A stretch of DNA of 64,000 nt, from the NCBI RefSeq assembly GCF_947500985.1, contig NZ_CANMTX010000003.1, positions 1-64,000 of the forward strand. The letters run 5' to 3'. Position 1 is the stretch's first letter. Each line of letters begins with the position of its first letter. Position numbers and translations under genes: made by a program. The notes beneath the pieces were generated by a model. The model saw only the letters and a program-made list of their open reading frames with translations. It searched no databases and was not told the origin of the DNA. Positions 1 to 9,306 of the stretch are shown in pieces. The stretch is from an uncultured Maribacter sp. GTDB taxonomy: Bacteria > Bacteroidota > Bacteroidia > Flavobacteriales > Flavobacteriaceae.

Positions 1-3000
1 GGACTACATGGATCTAGAGGATCAACATCGGTATTGTCAGGAACACCATCCCCATCGGTATCTGTATTGTATGGATCTGTACCGTTGGTATCTTCCGTGC
101 CATTGGTTACACCATCTGCATCACAATCTGCTGCTGCCCAAATAGCATTGGTAGCATCGTATCCTGTGTACCCTGCAGCTTGCGTTGGGCTACATGGATC
201 TAGAGGATCAACATCGGTATTGTCAGGAACACCATCCCCATCGGTATCTGTATTATATGGATCGGTACCGTTGGTATCTTCCGTGCCATTGGTTACACCA
301 TCTGCATCACAATCTGCTGCTGCCCAAATAGCATTGCTCGCGTCGTAATCTGTATAACCAGCCGCTTGTACGGAATCACATGGATTAAGCGAATCAGTAC
401 CATCAATTATTTCTTGACCGTTAGTAATACCGTCGCCATCACAGTCAGCAGCGTTCCATGCAGCGCTTGGTGCTTCAGTTGCACTTGAGATGATATAACT
501 ACATAAATCAAGAGGCAGTGTGTTATCAATGTTAACTTCTGTTCCGTCAAGAACACCATCCCCATCAGAATCTGGATTATTAGGATCTGTGCCCGCTGTC
601 GCTTCTTCTGCTTCTGTAAGTCCGTCATTATCACAATCACTTGAACTTAGTGGTGTTCCTCCATTAGATTCACAGTCATTATTAGGGTCTGTACCGTCCA
701 ATGCTTCCTGCCCGTCGGAGATACCATCACCATCTGTGTCTGTTAGATTTGGATCAGTTATATTTCCATTTGGATTTGCCGGAGTTAAAGGGTCATCTAC
801 ACCTGTAGTCTCTTCATCATTTGTCAATCCGTCACCATCACAATCATTTGTGCCTTGTGGTTGCCAATCTGGATCTGAAGAAGGTTCACATGGATCATTT
901 ATTGCGGAGTCAAAGATGTCGCATATATTGTCTCCATCCACATCTGAACATGCTGGAATTGCTATAGACAAAACCGCTGTGTCACAAACACTATTATTAC
1001 AAATTTGGTATACAATGTATACTATGCTCGGATTTTCGCTAGCAACAGCGGTATATGTAATTTCACCAGTGGAATCATTTACTGTGATTACACCTATTGC
1101 TGTTGTTTGTTGCGTTTCTGTAGGGGCTGTAGTCCCAGATGGAATAATTGTTATTGTACTACCTATTAAAAAGTCATCATTATTTACTACATTAAAAATT
1201 TTAGGTTCTCCTACATTTGCTGATGTATTATCATCAACAGCAGTTGGATTAAAAGGATTAGGGTCTGTTCCGTTACTATTTCCATCCCCATCACAATCTG
1301 CTGCAGCCCAAATAGCATAATTATCATCACCGGTAGTTCTTACAGAAGGAACGGTAACATCACAAGGATCAGCTGGATCTGTTCCATTACTAATTTCGGT
1401 TCCGTTGGTTTCTCCATCTCCATCACAATCTAGGTTGTTCCAGCTAGTTTCTACATTCGCTGTATTTTGATTTGTACTAAATATACATGGATCTAATGGG
1501 TCTGGGTCTGTAGTATCTGGATCTCCATCACCGTCGTCATCTAAATCACAAGCTCCTATTAAACCATCTCCATCAATATCTGTTCCTACTGTAGTTACAG
1601 CAGCCACGTTTCCTGTGGTATATGTTGCACTTGATACTAAACCATTTAACAAAATAATTCCGGATCCGTCTGAGACAATAGCAGTATCTGCATTACTGTA
1701 TTCAAAGCCATCACTATTATCGGCAGTACTATCATCATACGCTTCGTTTGCGTCTGAACATCCATCCGCATCGCTATCTAAATTGAGATAGTCGGGAGTA
1801 CCACTCGTAGTTTCTATAGGGCTTATCCCTGAACCTGCTGTATCTGGAACACCTGAAGAACTTACAACTCCATCAGCTTCTCCGTTGTTATCAGTATCGA
1901 TTCCTCCTGCTTCAATTACATCAGATATACCATCATTATCAGCATCTAAATCAATAGTATCAGGAACTTCATCGCCATCAGAATCGCATGCAAACTTATC
2001 AGCATCGACGATTAATACTGCAGAAATATCCCAATCATCTTGCAACGCAGAGTAATTAAAACAAATATCCATAGTTGCAGCACCTGACCATGGTATGATA
2101 ACAGAAACATCTGTTAACGCCCCTGATGTAGTTGAAATTGGAAAACTACTTAAAGAAGCTATCGCGCCGTTACTTGCATTAACTGTGGCATTAGTGCTAG
2201 AATTATCCCCAGGATTATAAAAAGTTGTATATGTTGTACCATTAATTTGAAATTCCAACGTTGCAACACCACTATTTACTATAATATTACTAGATCCATT
2301 TGTTCTTACTAAGAAGTTGAACTTTACGAAAGATGCAGTAGCTATTGATTGTACATCATTTACTGTGTAACAAATTTGACTATCACTTACGTTGTTTTGA
2401 TTTCGTGCTTGTGATCCACCGCCTAAAACTGTCCATTCGCTTCCCAGTGACCAATTATTAAAGTTTTGATCAATTTCTGGTAATGAGCATTCAACAGAAT
2501 CTAATATGCCATCATTATCATCATCTTGATCACAGCCATCTGGTATACCATCATTATCATTATCTTGAGAATCGTCAAATCCATTACAATTATCAGAGGA
2601 GTTCGGAATTCCATCACCATCACAATCACTTGTTCCAAGGGGAATTCCTCCGAATGAATCGCAGTCATTTAGTGGATCTGTACCATCTGATACTTCTTGT
2701 CCATCAGTTATGCCATCACCATCTGTATCAGCCAAGTCAGGATCTGTACCTGCAGTTATTTCTTCTGCATAGGTTAATCCGTCATTATCACAATCAGCGG
2801 TATCTACAGGAACATATAGACTGTCCGCTGAAGGAGAACAAGGGTTTGAAGGGTCCGTATCACAGCCATCTGGAATTCCATCACCATCAGTATCTAATGG
2901 TTGCTTGTCATCATTAAGACCATTATCATCTGCATCCGGGCCATTATCAATGGTTCCGTTACCGTCAACATCAGAATCAAACCGATTGTTAACTCCATCA

Positions 3001-5273
3001 CCATCAGTATCGGCTCCGTTATCATTTGTTCCATCTCCGTTAACGTCAATATCAGCACCATCAACAATACCATCACCATCAGTATCACAGTTGCCATCAT
3101 CAGGATCTAAATGATCAGGTAAACCATCTCCATCGGCATCCGCGGTATTATCTATTGTATCTTCCGAGTCTATAATACCGTCTCCGTCAGAATCGGCAGC
3201 ACCTGGGTTATTATCAATATCTGAGAAATCATTAATTCCATCACCATCGGAATCTGTTCCGTTATTGGCGATACCATCACCATCAGGATCTATATCAACA
3301 CCATCTGGAACACCATCACCATCGGTATCTGGGTTATTATTATCAGGATCAATAGCATCTGGTAAACCATCACCATCTGTATCAACAGTATCATCTATTA
3401 AGTCATTTTCATCTGTGATTCCATCGCCATCACTATCTGTTGCAGGATCTGCCACATCACCAGGACATGGTGTTGAATCAAATAAATCATTGATACCATC
3501 GCCATCACAGTCAGGACCATTATCTAAAGTTCCGTCACCATCAACATCAGCATCTGCACCATCTGGAATACCATCTCCATCTGTATCTATGTTATCATCA
3601 TTTGGATCACAATCATTCGGTAACCCATCTAGATCATCATCATCAAAAACAAATTCAAATTGACTTGTGAATGACTGGCAAAAAGCCACATCTATTAGCG
3701 CAGAGTACGTTCCTGATTCTGTAGGAATAAAAGTGTTTCCTGTTTCACCAGGAATAGCTACGCCATCTTTATACCAGGTTATCCCTGATGGTGGAACTGA
3801 GCTTATAACAGAAAGTTCATCATAACAATAGTTTAAATATTGATTAGCCTCTAAATAGGGAGCACTACCAAAGCTAGAAAAATAACCGCCAAATCCTGCA
3901 TTACCTGAGCCTCCAAATAAACTTACCGCAATGGGATTATTACTACTAACGGAATAGTTACCATCATTATCAATAGGTATTTTATAAGTAACCCATGTAG
4001 TACTGTTAGGCACAGCTTTTTCTGTTTCAGTTGTGGCAGTTCCATTAATAAGTAGTGTAGAACCTGCAATAGTGGTAATCATTAAACTTGAAGCTGTATA
4101 TGAGGTTCCTGCAATTACCCTTGGGCTTGATAGTTCATTAAGTTCAGTATCATTAAAACATGACAAAGGAGGAACGAAGTTTAGACCGTCTGTGTTTGTT
4201 GCACCATTAATACCTATTATTGCATGGTGTACATATACTGCAGCTGTAGTTTCAATTAACATGTTTTCGTTGGTTGAAAATTCACTTCCGTCAATTTCTA
4301 AAAATGTACCATTGTCTACAGAACCATAATAGGAACCATTAACATTAACCGATGTGCCATTAGCTGTACCTGTTAAGATAACACGTTCAGAAGAGCCTCC
4401 GTTACCTTGGATGACTACATATTCTGTGCCTAGTAACTCAATTGGTACTAGTTGATCAATTCCTAAATCTCTACCGCCTGTAGTTGCTATCGCAAATAAT
4501 GTTCCACCTGTTGTTACAGCGATTGGCGCAGTTGATGTAATATCAGCACCAATAAATCCGGTTCTATTGGCAGTACCTGTATTTGCTCTTACTGCTAAAA
4601 TATAGGATTCTCCTGCATTTAAGGTGAAATTTAGAGCATCATCTGTAATTGCGCTGGCATCTGTATTACGTTGAATAAGAAGATCTGTATCATAATCCGT
4701 AACATCTATAACGGTGCCATCTTGTGTGGCCATTATACTCAAAACAGAATATCCACCCGCAGCATATGTTGTTCGGTTTGGTGGTCCTGCCCATTTAAAA
4801 TGGGTACCCAAAGCGGATGTACCTTTTGAAGTTAAACTAGCTGCTTGTGAACCTCCATTAACCTTAAAATTAACATAGAAATTTTCACTTGCAGTCAATT
4901 TTAGTCCTGAGCCATTGCCATCAATAACGTCACCTAAGTTTGCGGTGAGGGCTGAAGCGTACCCACTAGGAGCAGTACCTAAGCTTAAGACGTATGGAGC
5001 TCCATTAGCTATATCATAAGCTCCGGGAGTTCCGTTATTACCAGCTCCAACAGGATTTCCAGCCCCATCTTCAATGAAAACGGTGAATGTTGTAGATGAA
5101 GGTGTAGATAAATGAATTTCTTCGTTCCACCAGTTGCCACTTGAATATTCGCTACAATACATTGGTGGTATGTAATGTAGATCACTTAATTGAGCATAAG
5201 AACTAGCATATGCAAAGACAAGAAAGGTAAAACTTAAGAGTTTCTTTGTAAATGGTTGGTTTTGGATTTTCAT
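1..5273 (-). CDS. Giant TSP3-repeat adhesin with IgGFc-binding-like N-terminus (C-terminus off the left edge)
   Basis: The frame is open from the ATG at 5273 to the window edge (about 1757 codons seen, no stop). A signal peptide (MKIQNQPFTKKLLSFTFLVF, cleavage near AYAQ) is followed by an IgGFc-binding-protein-like domain to about residue 470 (contains SDLHYIPPMYCSSEY-type start and LVPIELLGTEYVV), then an Ig/PKD-like stretch with WYKDG near 495-535. Thrombospondin type 3 calcium-binding repeats (DxDGDGxxD) fill about 540-930. A beta-rich domain follows at 935-1090, then more TSP3 repeats to the edge, broken by an Ig-like domain near 1345-1440. Proteins of this build are normally exported by the type IX system and end in a C-terminal sorting domain, which would lie outside the window. 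Likely a surface adhesin; the ligand cannot be told. Confidence 0.9.
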   Translation of the reverse strand, partial: MKIQNQPFTKKLLSFTFLVFAYASSYAQLSDLHYIPPMYCSEYSSGNWWNEEIHLSTPSSTTFTVFIEDGAGNPVGAGNNGTPGAYDIANGAPYVLSLGTAPSGYASALTANLGDVIDGNGSGLKLTASENFYVNFKVNGGSQAASLTSKGTSALGTHFKWAGPPNRTTYAAGGYSVLSIMATQDGTVIDVTDYDTDLLIQRNTDASAITDDALNFTLNAGESYILAVRANTGTANRTGFIGADITSTAPIAVTTGGTLFAIATTGGRDLGIDQLVPIELLGTEYVVIQGNGGSSERVILTGTANGTSVNVNGSYYGSVDNGTFLEIDGSEFSTNENMLIETTAAVYVHHAIIGINGATNTDGLNFVPPLSCFNDTELNELSSPRVIAGTSYTASSLMITTIAGSTLLINGTATTETEKAVPNSTTWVTYKIPIDNDGNYSVSSNNPIAVSLFGGSGNAGFGGYFSSFGSAPYLEANQYLNYCYDELSVISSVPPSGITWYKDGVAIPGETGNTFIPTESGTYSALIDVAFCQSFTSQFEFVFDDDDLDGLPNDCDPNDDNIDTDGDGIPDGADADVDGDGTLDNGPDCDGDGINDLFDSTPCPGDVADPATDSDGDGITDENDLIDDTVDTDGDGLPDAIDPDNNNPDTDGDGVPDGVDIDPDGDGIANNGTDSDGDGINDFSDIDNNPGAADSDGDGIIDSEDTIDNTADADGDGLPDHLDPDDGNCDTDGDGIVDGADIDVNGDGTNDNGADTDGDGVNNRFDSDVDGNGTIDNGPDADDNGLNDDKQPLDTDGDGIPDGCDTDPSNPCSPSADSLYVPVDTADCDNDGLTYAEEITAGTDPDLADTDGDGITDGQEVSDGTDPLNDCDSFGGIPLGTSDCDGDGIPNSSDNCNGFDDSQDNDNDGIPDGCDQDDDNDGILDSVECSLPEIDQNFNNWSLGSEWTVLGGGSQARNQNNVSDSQICYTVNDVQSIATASFVKFNFLVRTNGSSNIIVNSGVATLEFQINGTTYTTFYNPGDNSSTNATVNASNGAIASLSSFPISTTSGALTDVSVIIPWSGAATMDICFNYSALQDDWDISAVLIVDADKFACDSDGDEVPDTIDLDADNDGISDVIEAGGIDTDNNGEADGVVSSSGVPDTAGSGISPIETTSGTPDYLNLDSDADGCSDANEAYDDSTADNSDGFEYSNADTAIVSDGSGIILLNGLVSSATYTTGNVAAVTTVGTDIDGDGLIGACDLDDDGDGDPDTTDPDPLDPCIFSTNQNTANVETSWNNLDCDGDGETNGTEISNGTDPADPCDVTVPSVRTTGDDNYAIWAAADCDGDGNSNGTDPNPFNPTAVDDNTSANVGEPKIFNVVNNDDFLIGSTITIIPSGTTAPTETQQTTAIGVITVNDSTGEITYTAVASENPSIVYIVYQICNNSVCDTAVLSIAIPACSDVDGDNICDIFDSAINDPCEPSSDPDWQPQGTNDCDGDGLTNDEETTGVDDPLTPANPNGNITDPNLTDTDGDGISDGQEALDGTDPNNDCESNGGTPLSSSDCDNDGLTEAEEATAGTDPNNPDSDGDGVLDGTEVNIDNTLPLDLCSYIISSATEAPSAAWNAADCDGDGITNGQEIIDGTDSLNPCDSVQAAGYTDYDASNAIWAAADCDADGVTNGTEDTNGTDPYNTDTDGDGVPDNTDVDPLDPCSPTQAAGYTGYDATNAIWAAADCDADGVTNGTEDTNGTDPYNTDTDGDGVPDNTDVDPLDPCS
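4..375 (-). repeat. Two 186-bp near-identical tandem units inside the adhesin gene
   Basis: The stretch starting CTACATGGATCTAGAGG at position 4 recurs at 190, a period of 186 bp or 62 codons. The first roughly 140 bases of each unit differ at only two positions; the rest is more diverged. Each unit encodes two TSP3 motifs (DTDGDGVPDNTDVDPLDPC and DCDADGVTNGTEDTNGTDPY) plus a spacer containing AIWAAADCD. A more distant relative of the unit lies around 376-500 and another around 1290-1390. Confidence 0.9.
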
Positions 5274-5486
5274 AGTTTTAAGGGGTATGGTCAATGTTAT
5301 TTTAAAACAATCTTGTTAAATTTTAAAAAAATGCTTTTTCATTCTAAGCTATGTTTTCAACTCAAAAGTAAAACCTCGATGAAATATCATTTTTATTTGT
5401 TAATACTTTTAACAAAATTAAGTATTTGAAGAAAAAATTGATATTTTTTGTTGTCGCACACCATAAAAGTTTTGGTCAATAGCAGA

Positions 5487-5508
5487 AAAGTACCGATGAA
5501 CGGTAATT
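5487..5508 (-). promoter_or_regulatory. Diverged copy of the polysaccharide/signalling regulon box upstream of the adhesin
   Basis: Matches the 22-bp box found upstream of four other genes at 16 of 22 positions; the core on the plus strand is CCGATGAACGGTAATT. Read on the minus strand it contains ACCGTTCAT, a perfect fit to the general LytTR half-site pattern. Unlike the other copies it lacks a -7 element 45 nt downstream; the nearest TAnnTTTG is 66 nt away, two helical turns further. Treat as a weaker member. Confidence 0.4.
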
Positions 5509-5987
5509 AATTTAAGGGATTCAATTTTCATAATGCATTCTTGCAGGGGTTAAATGTGTCTGTGACTTATAATTTTACTCATAAATAAATAATCTCTTTT
5601 TACAGGCACTTATAGATCAAGTTGGTTTTGTATATCATTATATAAACAGTTTCATAAATCATAGCTCTCGGTTATTGATAAAATCATTTGTATAAGTTTT
5701 AAGCTACACTATAATAGTAATTTTCTTAAAAATAGAACGAAAGATACTTATTAGTTCAACTATTGTTGTCTACCAAGAATAAAATGTTGTGAAATGACGC
5801 TTTTTGTATATCAAAATCTTACAAAAACATGCATTTCATCGATAAGAGTAGTAAAATCAACAGTTTATAAAACTTGAATTTTTGTAAGAATTTTGATTTC
5901 TATATAATTTAACATCCATCTTATCTTCCATTTTTATCTCAAAAACAGAACAAATCATATACTAGTTTTTATTGCGATTCATTCCAC

Positions 5988-6023
5988 AAAAAAAAAGGGA
6001 AGGAGCTATGCTCCTTCCCTTTT
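5988..6023 (-). terminator. Strong intrinsic terminator after the OmpA remnant
   Basis: A 14-bp perfect stem (AAAAGGGAAGGAGC, loop TAT, GCTCCTTCCCTTTT) is followed on the minus strand by a run of nine T. It sits 24 nt past the stop of the OmpA-like remnant. Confidence 0.9.
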
Positions 6024-6046
6024 CAATATGTATTGGTTTATGTTGG

Positions 6047-6412
6047 TTATTCTACCACAATAAACTCCGATCGTCTGTTGAGTTGATGGTTCTCTTTGCT
6101 ACATAGAATATTGTTGCTACAGTTATTGGTAAGCTCCGTTTCGCCGTAACCTTCATATGAGATTCTGTTGCATGGGATACCCGCCGCTATCAAATATTCC
6201 GCGGTTGCCTTTGCCCTGTTCGCCGATAAACACATGTTGTACGCATCGTTAGCCCTTGAATCCGTATGCGAGCGTACCTGTACGTTTACGTTCGGGTATT
6301 CGTTCAGATATGCCAATACCTTGTTGATACTGATCCTTACATCCTCTCTGATGAAGTACTTATCGAAATCGAAGTAGATCGGTTCTATGTTCAGGTATTC
6401 ACTGAAGGTATT
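6047..6412 (-). pseudogene. 5'-truncated OmpA-family peptidoglycan-binding domain
   Basis: The frame encodes a typical OmpA C-terminal domain of the Bacteroidota PorP/SprF-linked type: IEPIYFDFDKYFIRED, then the peptidoglycan-binding region SHTDSRANDAYNMCLSANRA and the ending HQLNRRSEFIVVE with a normal stop. The frame is closed by a TGA at 6413-6415, and homology begins only a few codons after it (about 6390), so the several hundred residues that normally precede this domain are missing. A TTG at 6316 could start an 89-residue product, but that would cut into the domain's first strand. Most likely a decayed fragment left by a rearrangement; it ends in an intact terminator. Confidence 0.8.
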
Positions 6413-6661
6413 TCACCGTTTTTTACACCAAACAACGACGGGTATCATGAGACTTGGAATATTGAAGATGTAGATAACACTATTGACTACATATATGTAC
6501 TGGATCGATTCGGAAAAATCTTAAAACAGATCAGACCTGATTCAGAGGGTTGGGATGGCACTTACAAAGGTAAATCAATGCCAAAAGATGATTATTGGTA
6601 CGTCATTGTACATGATTCAGGAGAACAGGAAAGAGGACATTTTAGCCTAATTAAAAGATAA
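6404..6661 (+). pseudogene. 5'-truncated type IX secretion type-B sorting domain
   Basis: The plus frame reads EGISPFFTPNNDGYHETWNI and continues to a normal end (DYWYVIVHDSGEQERGHFSLIKR region). This is the gliding-motility-associated C-terminal (type B) sorting domain, about 85 residues, that directs large adhesins to the type IX system. No adhesin body precedes it: upstream the frame runs antisense through the OmpA fragment. The stop at 6659-6661 is 45 nt before the PorP/SprF start, the usual adhesin-then-SprF order. I read it as the tail of a lost adhesin gene. Confidence 0.8.
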
Positions 6662-6706
6662 AAAAACACGCAAAAATCAACTTATCTTTTATTAGCAGGT
6701 ATAAAT

Positions 6707-7663
6707 ATGTTCTTAGCTCAGTTTTTAGGAGCACAAGGCACATTACCCGTATACTCAGATTACTTGTCAGATAATATTTTTATGGTACACCCAAGTGCCG
6801 CTGGTATTGGCATTAGCGCAAAAGTAAGACTGACACACCGTCAACAATGGAATGGAGTTAGTGGTTCACCTGCACTGCAAACAATAAGTATGCATGGCAG
6901 TATAGGAAACAACGCTGCTTTAGGCGGATTAATTTTTAATGATAAAAACGGATTTCATTCTCAGGTCGGATTTCAAGGAGCTTATGCCTATCATTTAAAT
7001 TTTGGAAGTTATGAGGCATTAAACCAACTATCTTTTGGTCTAGCAGCTTCTTATGTTCTAAATAATTTAGATCAACGAACTTTTGTTGATTTTGACCCAA
7101 TAGTTGCACAGGTAATACGGTCTGAAGCCTATTTCAATGGCGATTTAAGCTTTGCGTATCACAAACTAGATGGTTTTATTTATCTCACTGCCAAAAATAT
7201 TTTACTCAATACGCGAGAAGTAGAAAACTCGGAATTTAAGTCATTGAATCTTAGAAGATACCTTTTAAATGTTGGCTATTTTTTTGGTCGCGGACAAAAC
7301 CTTCAATTTGAGCCATCGGCAATGTTTCAATATATAGAAAATACTGGCGAAAGTTTATTGGACATTAACGCCAAAGTGTATCAAACCTTTGGTGACACTG
7401 CAAGAGCATGGTTTGCACTATCCTACAGACGAAGCCTAGAAAAAAATGAAGTGAAAAATTTCAATCTAATTACACCCATAGCTGGTATTGAATTTGACCG
7501 TTTTTTAATATCATATACTTACTCGAGTGAATTCGGAGGATTGGTTACAGGTAATGGAGGATTTCACCAAATCACATTAGGTGTTAATTTATTTTCAAAT
7601 AGGCGTTCAAATCGTGGGTACAACTCTAGATATAATACCTTTTTATACAAGTCCAATAATTAA
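6707..7663 (+). CDS. PorP/SprF family type IX secretion outer-membrane protein
   Basis: 318 residues, the usual size of PorP/SprF beta-barrel proteins. Diagnostic features are the N-terminal LPVYSDYLSDNIFMVHPSAAG (partner of the family's NPAYAG motif), RQQWNGVSGSPALQT, and alternating strands to the end. SprF-like proteins help secrete and anchor their adjacent type-B adhesin at the outer membrane. Here that partner gene is reduced to its last 85 codons. The only ATG in a sensible place gives a very short signal sequence (MFLAQFLGAQG), yet the frame stays open 15 more codons upstream (KNTQKSTYLLLAGIN), which would complete a normal signal peptide. The original start codon may have been lost next to the preceding stop. 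Confidence 0.88.
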   Translation: MFLAQFLGAQGTLPVYSDYLSDNIFMVHPSAAGIGISAKVRLTHRQQWNGVSGSPALQTISMHGSIGNNAALGGLIFNDKNGFHSQVGFQGAYAYHLNFGSYEALNQLSFGLAASYVLNNLDQRTFVDFDPIVAQVIRSEAYFNGDLSFAYHKLDGFIYLTAKNILLNTREVENSEFKSLNLRRYLLNVGYFFGRGQNLQFEPSAMFQYIENTGESLLDINAKVYQTFGDTARAWFALSYRRSLEKNEVKNFNLITPIAGIEFDRFLISYTYSSEFGGLVTGNGGFHQITLGVNLFSNRRSNRGYNSRYNTFLYKSNN

Positions 7664-7766
7664 CCCATTTGGTTTATCGTAAAAAAAGCCTGGATACTTG
7701 TAGCTAACCATGCAACAAAGCATATTCAAATACGTTAGAAAATTAAACTTCAATAACAACAACAAT

Positions 7767-8528
7767 ATGGGGATATTCAAAAAACTATTCGGTTCAAAAG
7801 ATAATGAAGAACCAAAAAAAAAAATTCAAAATAAGCCTTCTTTTAATTCTTATGATGACATTTCTTGGATGACTGACTTAAGAAGAGAAAATCTGGATGT
7901 TTGTTTCAAAGCCGGCTTTAAACCTACCATCTCGCTACCAACAGATTTAGGCAGACAATTAAGACCTACTATAGAAATAGCAAATAGACTACATGCCATA
8001 AAAGCATTGGTACTATGGTTAATGGTACCTGAAGAAAGTTTACCAAAAGAACACATCTTAAGTTTTATTGAAAACAATGATCTTCAAGATTTCATGACTA
8101 CAGAAGAAAAATCAATCTTAACGGTATCACGAGATGATGAGCAAGCAAGAAACGCTATAGGTTGGAAATTTGAAAACGCATGGTCTTTGGCTTGGTATTT
8201 TGGCTACATGGAACCTGAAATAACAGGAGAAATGATGTCAGGCGACCAAATGCAAGACATTTTAAGTAATTTTACATGTAAATTAGATGGCATCATAGAA
8301 GAATGGGTAAAAGACAAAACGACTGTTTCAGAAGAAGATTTGATGCAGAAAGAAGACTTGTTCTATTGCTTGCATAATGCAGTTAGAAGTGGTCAATTAG
8401 GTAGTGATACAGTTCCTACAGGTTTTGACCCTATGGGTAATGGTGGTGTTATTCACGAAAGAAGACATTCTTTAACCTATATGGTTTCTAAAGATACCAG
8501 CTGGGAAGACACTGATTTGAGTACTTAA
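7767..8528 (+). CDS. DUF4272 domain-containing protein
   Basis: 253 residues from the ATG at 7767 (MGIFKKLFGSKDNEEPKKK); an upstream in-frame ATG at 7710 would add a low-complexity NFNNNNN leader and is less likely. The region from about residue 60 has the DUF4272 pattern: EIANRLHAIKALVLW near the start and AIGWKFENAWSLAWYFGYME in the middle, then a C-terminal part ending with ERRHSLTYM. The family is cytosolic and its function is unknown. It seems to be a single-gene unit between the SprF gene and the CrtA-like gene. Confidence 0.75.
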   Translation: MGIFKKLFGSKDNEEPKKKIQNKPSFNSYDDISWMTDLRRENLDVCFKAGFKPTISLPTDLGRQLRPTIEIANRLHAIKALVLWLMVPEESLPKEHILSFIENNDLQDFMTTEEKSILTVSRDDEQARNAIGWKFENAWSLAWYFGYMEPEITGEMMSGDQMQDILSNFTCKLDGIIEEWVKDKTTVSEEDLMQKEDLFYCLHNAVRSGQLGSDTVPTGFDPMGNGGVIHERRHSLTYMVSKDTSWEDTDLST

Positions 8529-8586
8529 AATAGTATCGCCCAACACAAATTAAAGTTTTGAAAACGAGTATTCAACAATACATAAA

Positions 8587-9306
8587 ATGACTATATTTTC
8601 TTATCATCTTGTCAAAATACCATTTGCTTTGGCAGTTAAGGGGATATTTACTAACCTAATAGATAAGAAAACAAAAGGTCTAATTCACTCTGAATATATG
8701 TCAGCGATGACATTAGGTTCACCCATTATTTCAACTTCTAGATTTCTAATAAACCAGGTTGCTATTTTTGCACAATGGGAAAATGAAGAGGCATTTGAGA
8801 ACTATCTTAGAAATAAAAAATTCGGTCAAATTTTAAACAAAGGCTGGCACGTTCGTTTATTATTCATGCGCGAATGGGGAAAAATCACCGGATTCAAAAT
8901 ACCTCAAGAGAAAGCAATATTAGAAAACGAATCATCTGCAGTAGTCGCTGTTACCATTGCTAGAATGAAACCCTTGGCAATACCAAGGTTTTTAAAATGG
9001 GGAAGACCTGTGGAAAAACTGGTGAGAGACCACCAAGGCACTATATTTTCATTGGCTTCAATTAAATTTCCTAATACAGTTTCGACATTTTCAATCTGGA
9101 AAACTGAAAAAGAGATGACCAACATGGTTCATGGACATAGCAATATACCCAAACCAAAAAGACATTCAAATGCCATGAAAGAAAGGGATAGAAAGGACTT
9201 TCATTTCGAATTTACCACCTTGCGTTTTAAGCCTATTTCTGAATTTGGCACGTGGAAAGGAAAACAAAATTTTATTCCAACTGAGCAATTAAATAAACCC
9301 AGTTAA
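8587..9306 (+). CDS. CrtA-like (spheroidene monooxygenase family) protein
   Basis: 239 residues, near the length of CrtA. The C-terminal half has the family feel: TFSIWKTEKEMTNMVHGH followed by a basic stretch and FHFEFTTLRFKP; the first half has the quick run SEYMSAMTLGSPIISTSRF. CrtA enzymes are haem proteins that oxidise carotenoids in purple bacteria, but non-phototroph homologues are common and mostly untested, so the substrate is unknown. A carotenoid operon does lie in this window (51463-54213), 42 kb away. The stop is directly abutted by the next start (9306/9307), so the two genes are surely co-transcribed. Identification is from memory of the family and moderate. Confidence 0.5.
   Translation: MTIFSYHLVKIPFALAVKGIFTNLIDKKTKGLIHSEYMSAMTLGSPIISTSRFLINQVAIFAQWENEEAFENYLRNKKFGQILNKGWHVRLLFMREWGKITGFKIPQEKAILENESSAVVAVTIARMKPLAIPRFLKWGRPVEKLVRDHQGTIFSLASIKFPNTVSTFSIWKTEKEMTNMVHGHSNIPKPKRHSNAMKERDRKDFHFEFTTLRFKPISEFGTWKGKQNFIPTEQLNKPS

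Larger units (their letters stand above)
5274..6046. other. Long AT-rich gap upstream of the adhesin
   Basis: No convincing gene is seen in about 770 bp. It holds a candidate -7 element TAATTTTG on the minus strand (5413-5420), which would give the adhesin a leader of about 135 nt, one diverged copy of the regulon box (5487-5508), and the terminator at the right end. It may also hold debris from the rearrangement next door, but nothing is recognisable. Confidence 0.5.

Noticed and set aside
2483-3663. Plus-strand open frames rich in His, Ser-Pro or Ile
   Set aside because: They are antisense readings of the DxDGDG codon repeats of the adhesin and have no start or promoter context.
1-3700. 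Possible CRISPR-like or other repeat array
   Set aside because: The periodicity follows TSP3 protein motifs in one open frame; there are no constant direct repeats with unique spacers.
6266-6403. Upstream part of the plus-strand frame leading into the sorting domain
   Set aside because: This stretch is antisense to a clearly coding OmpA domain, so it is not part of a real protein.
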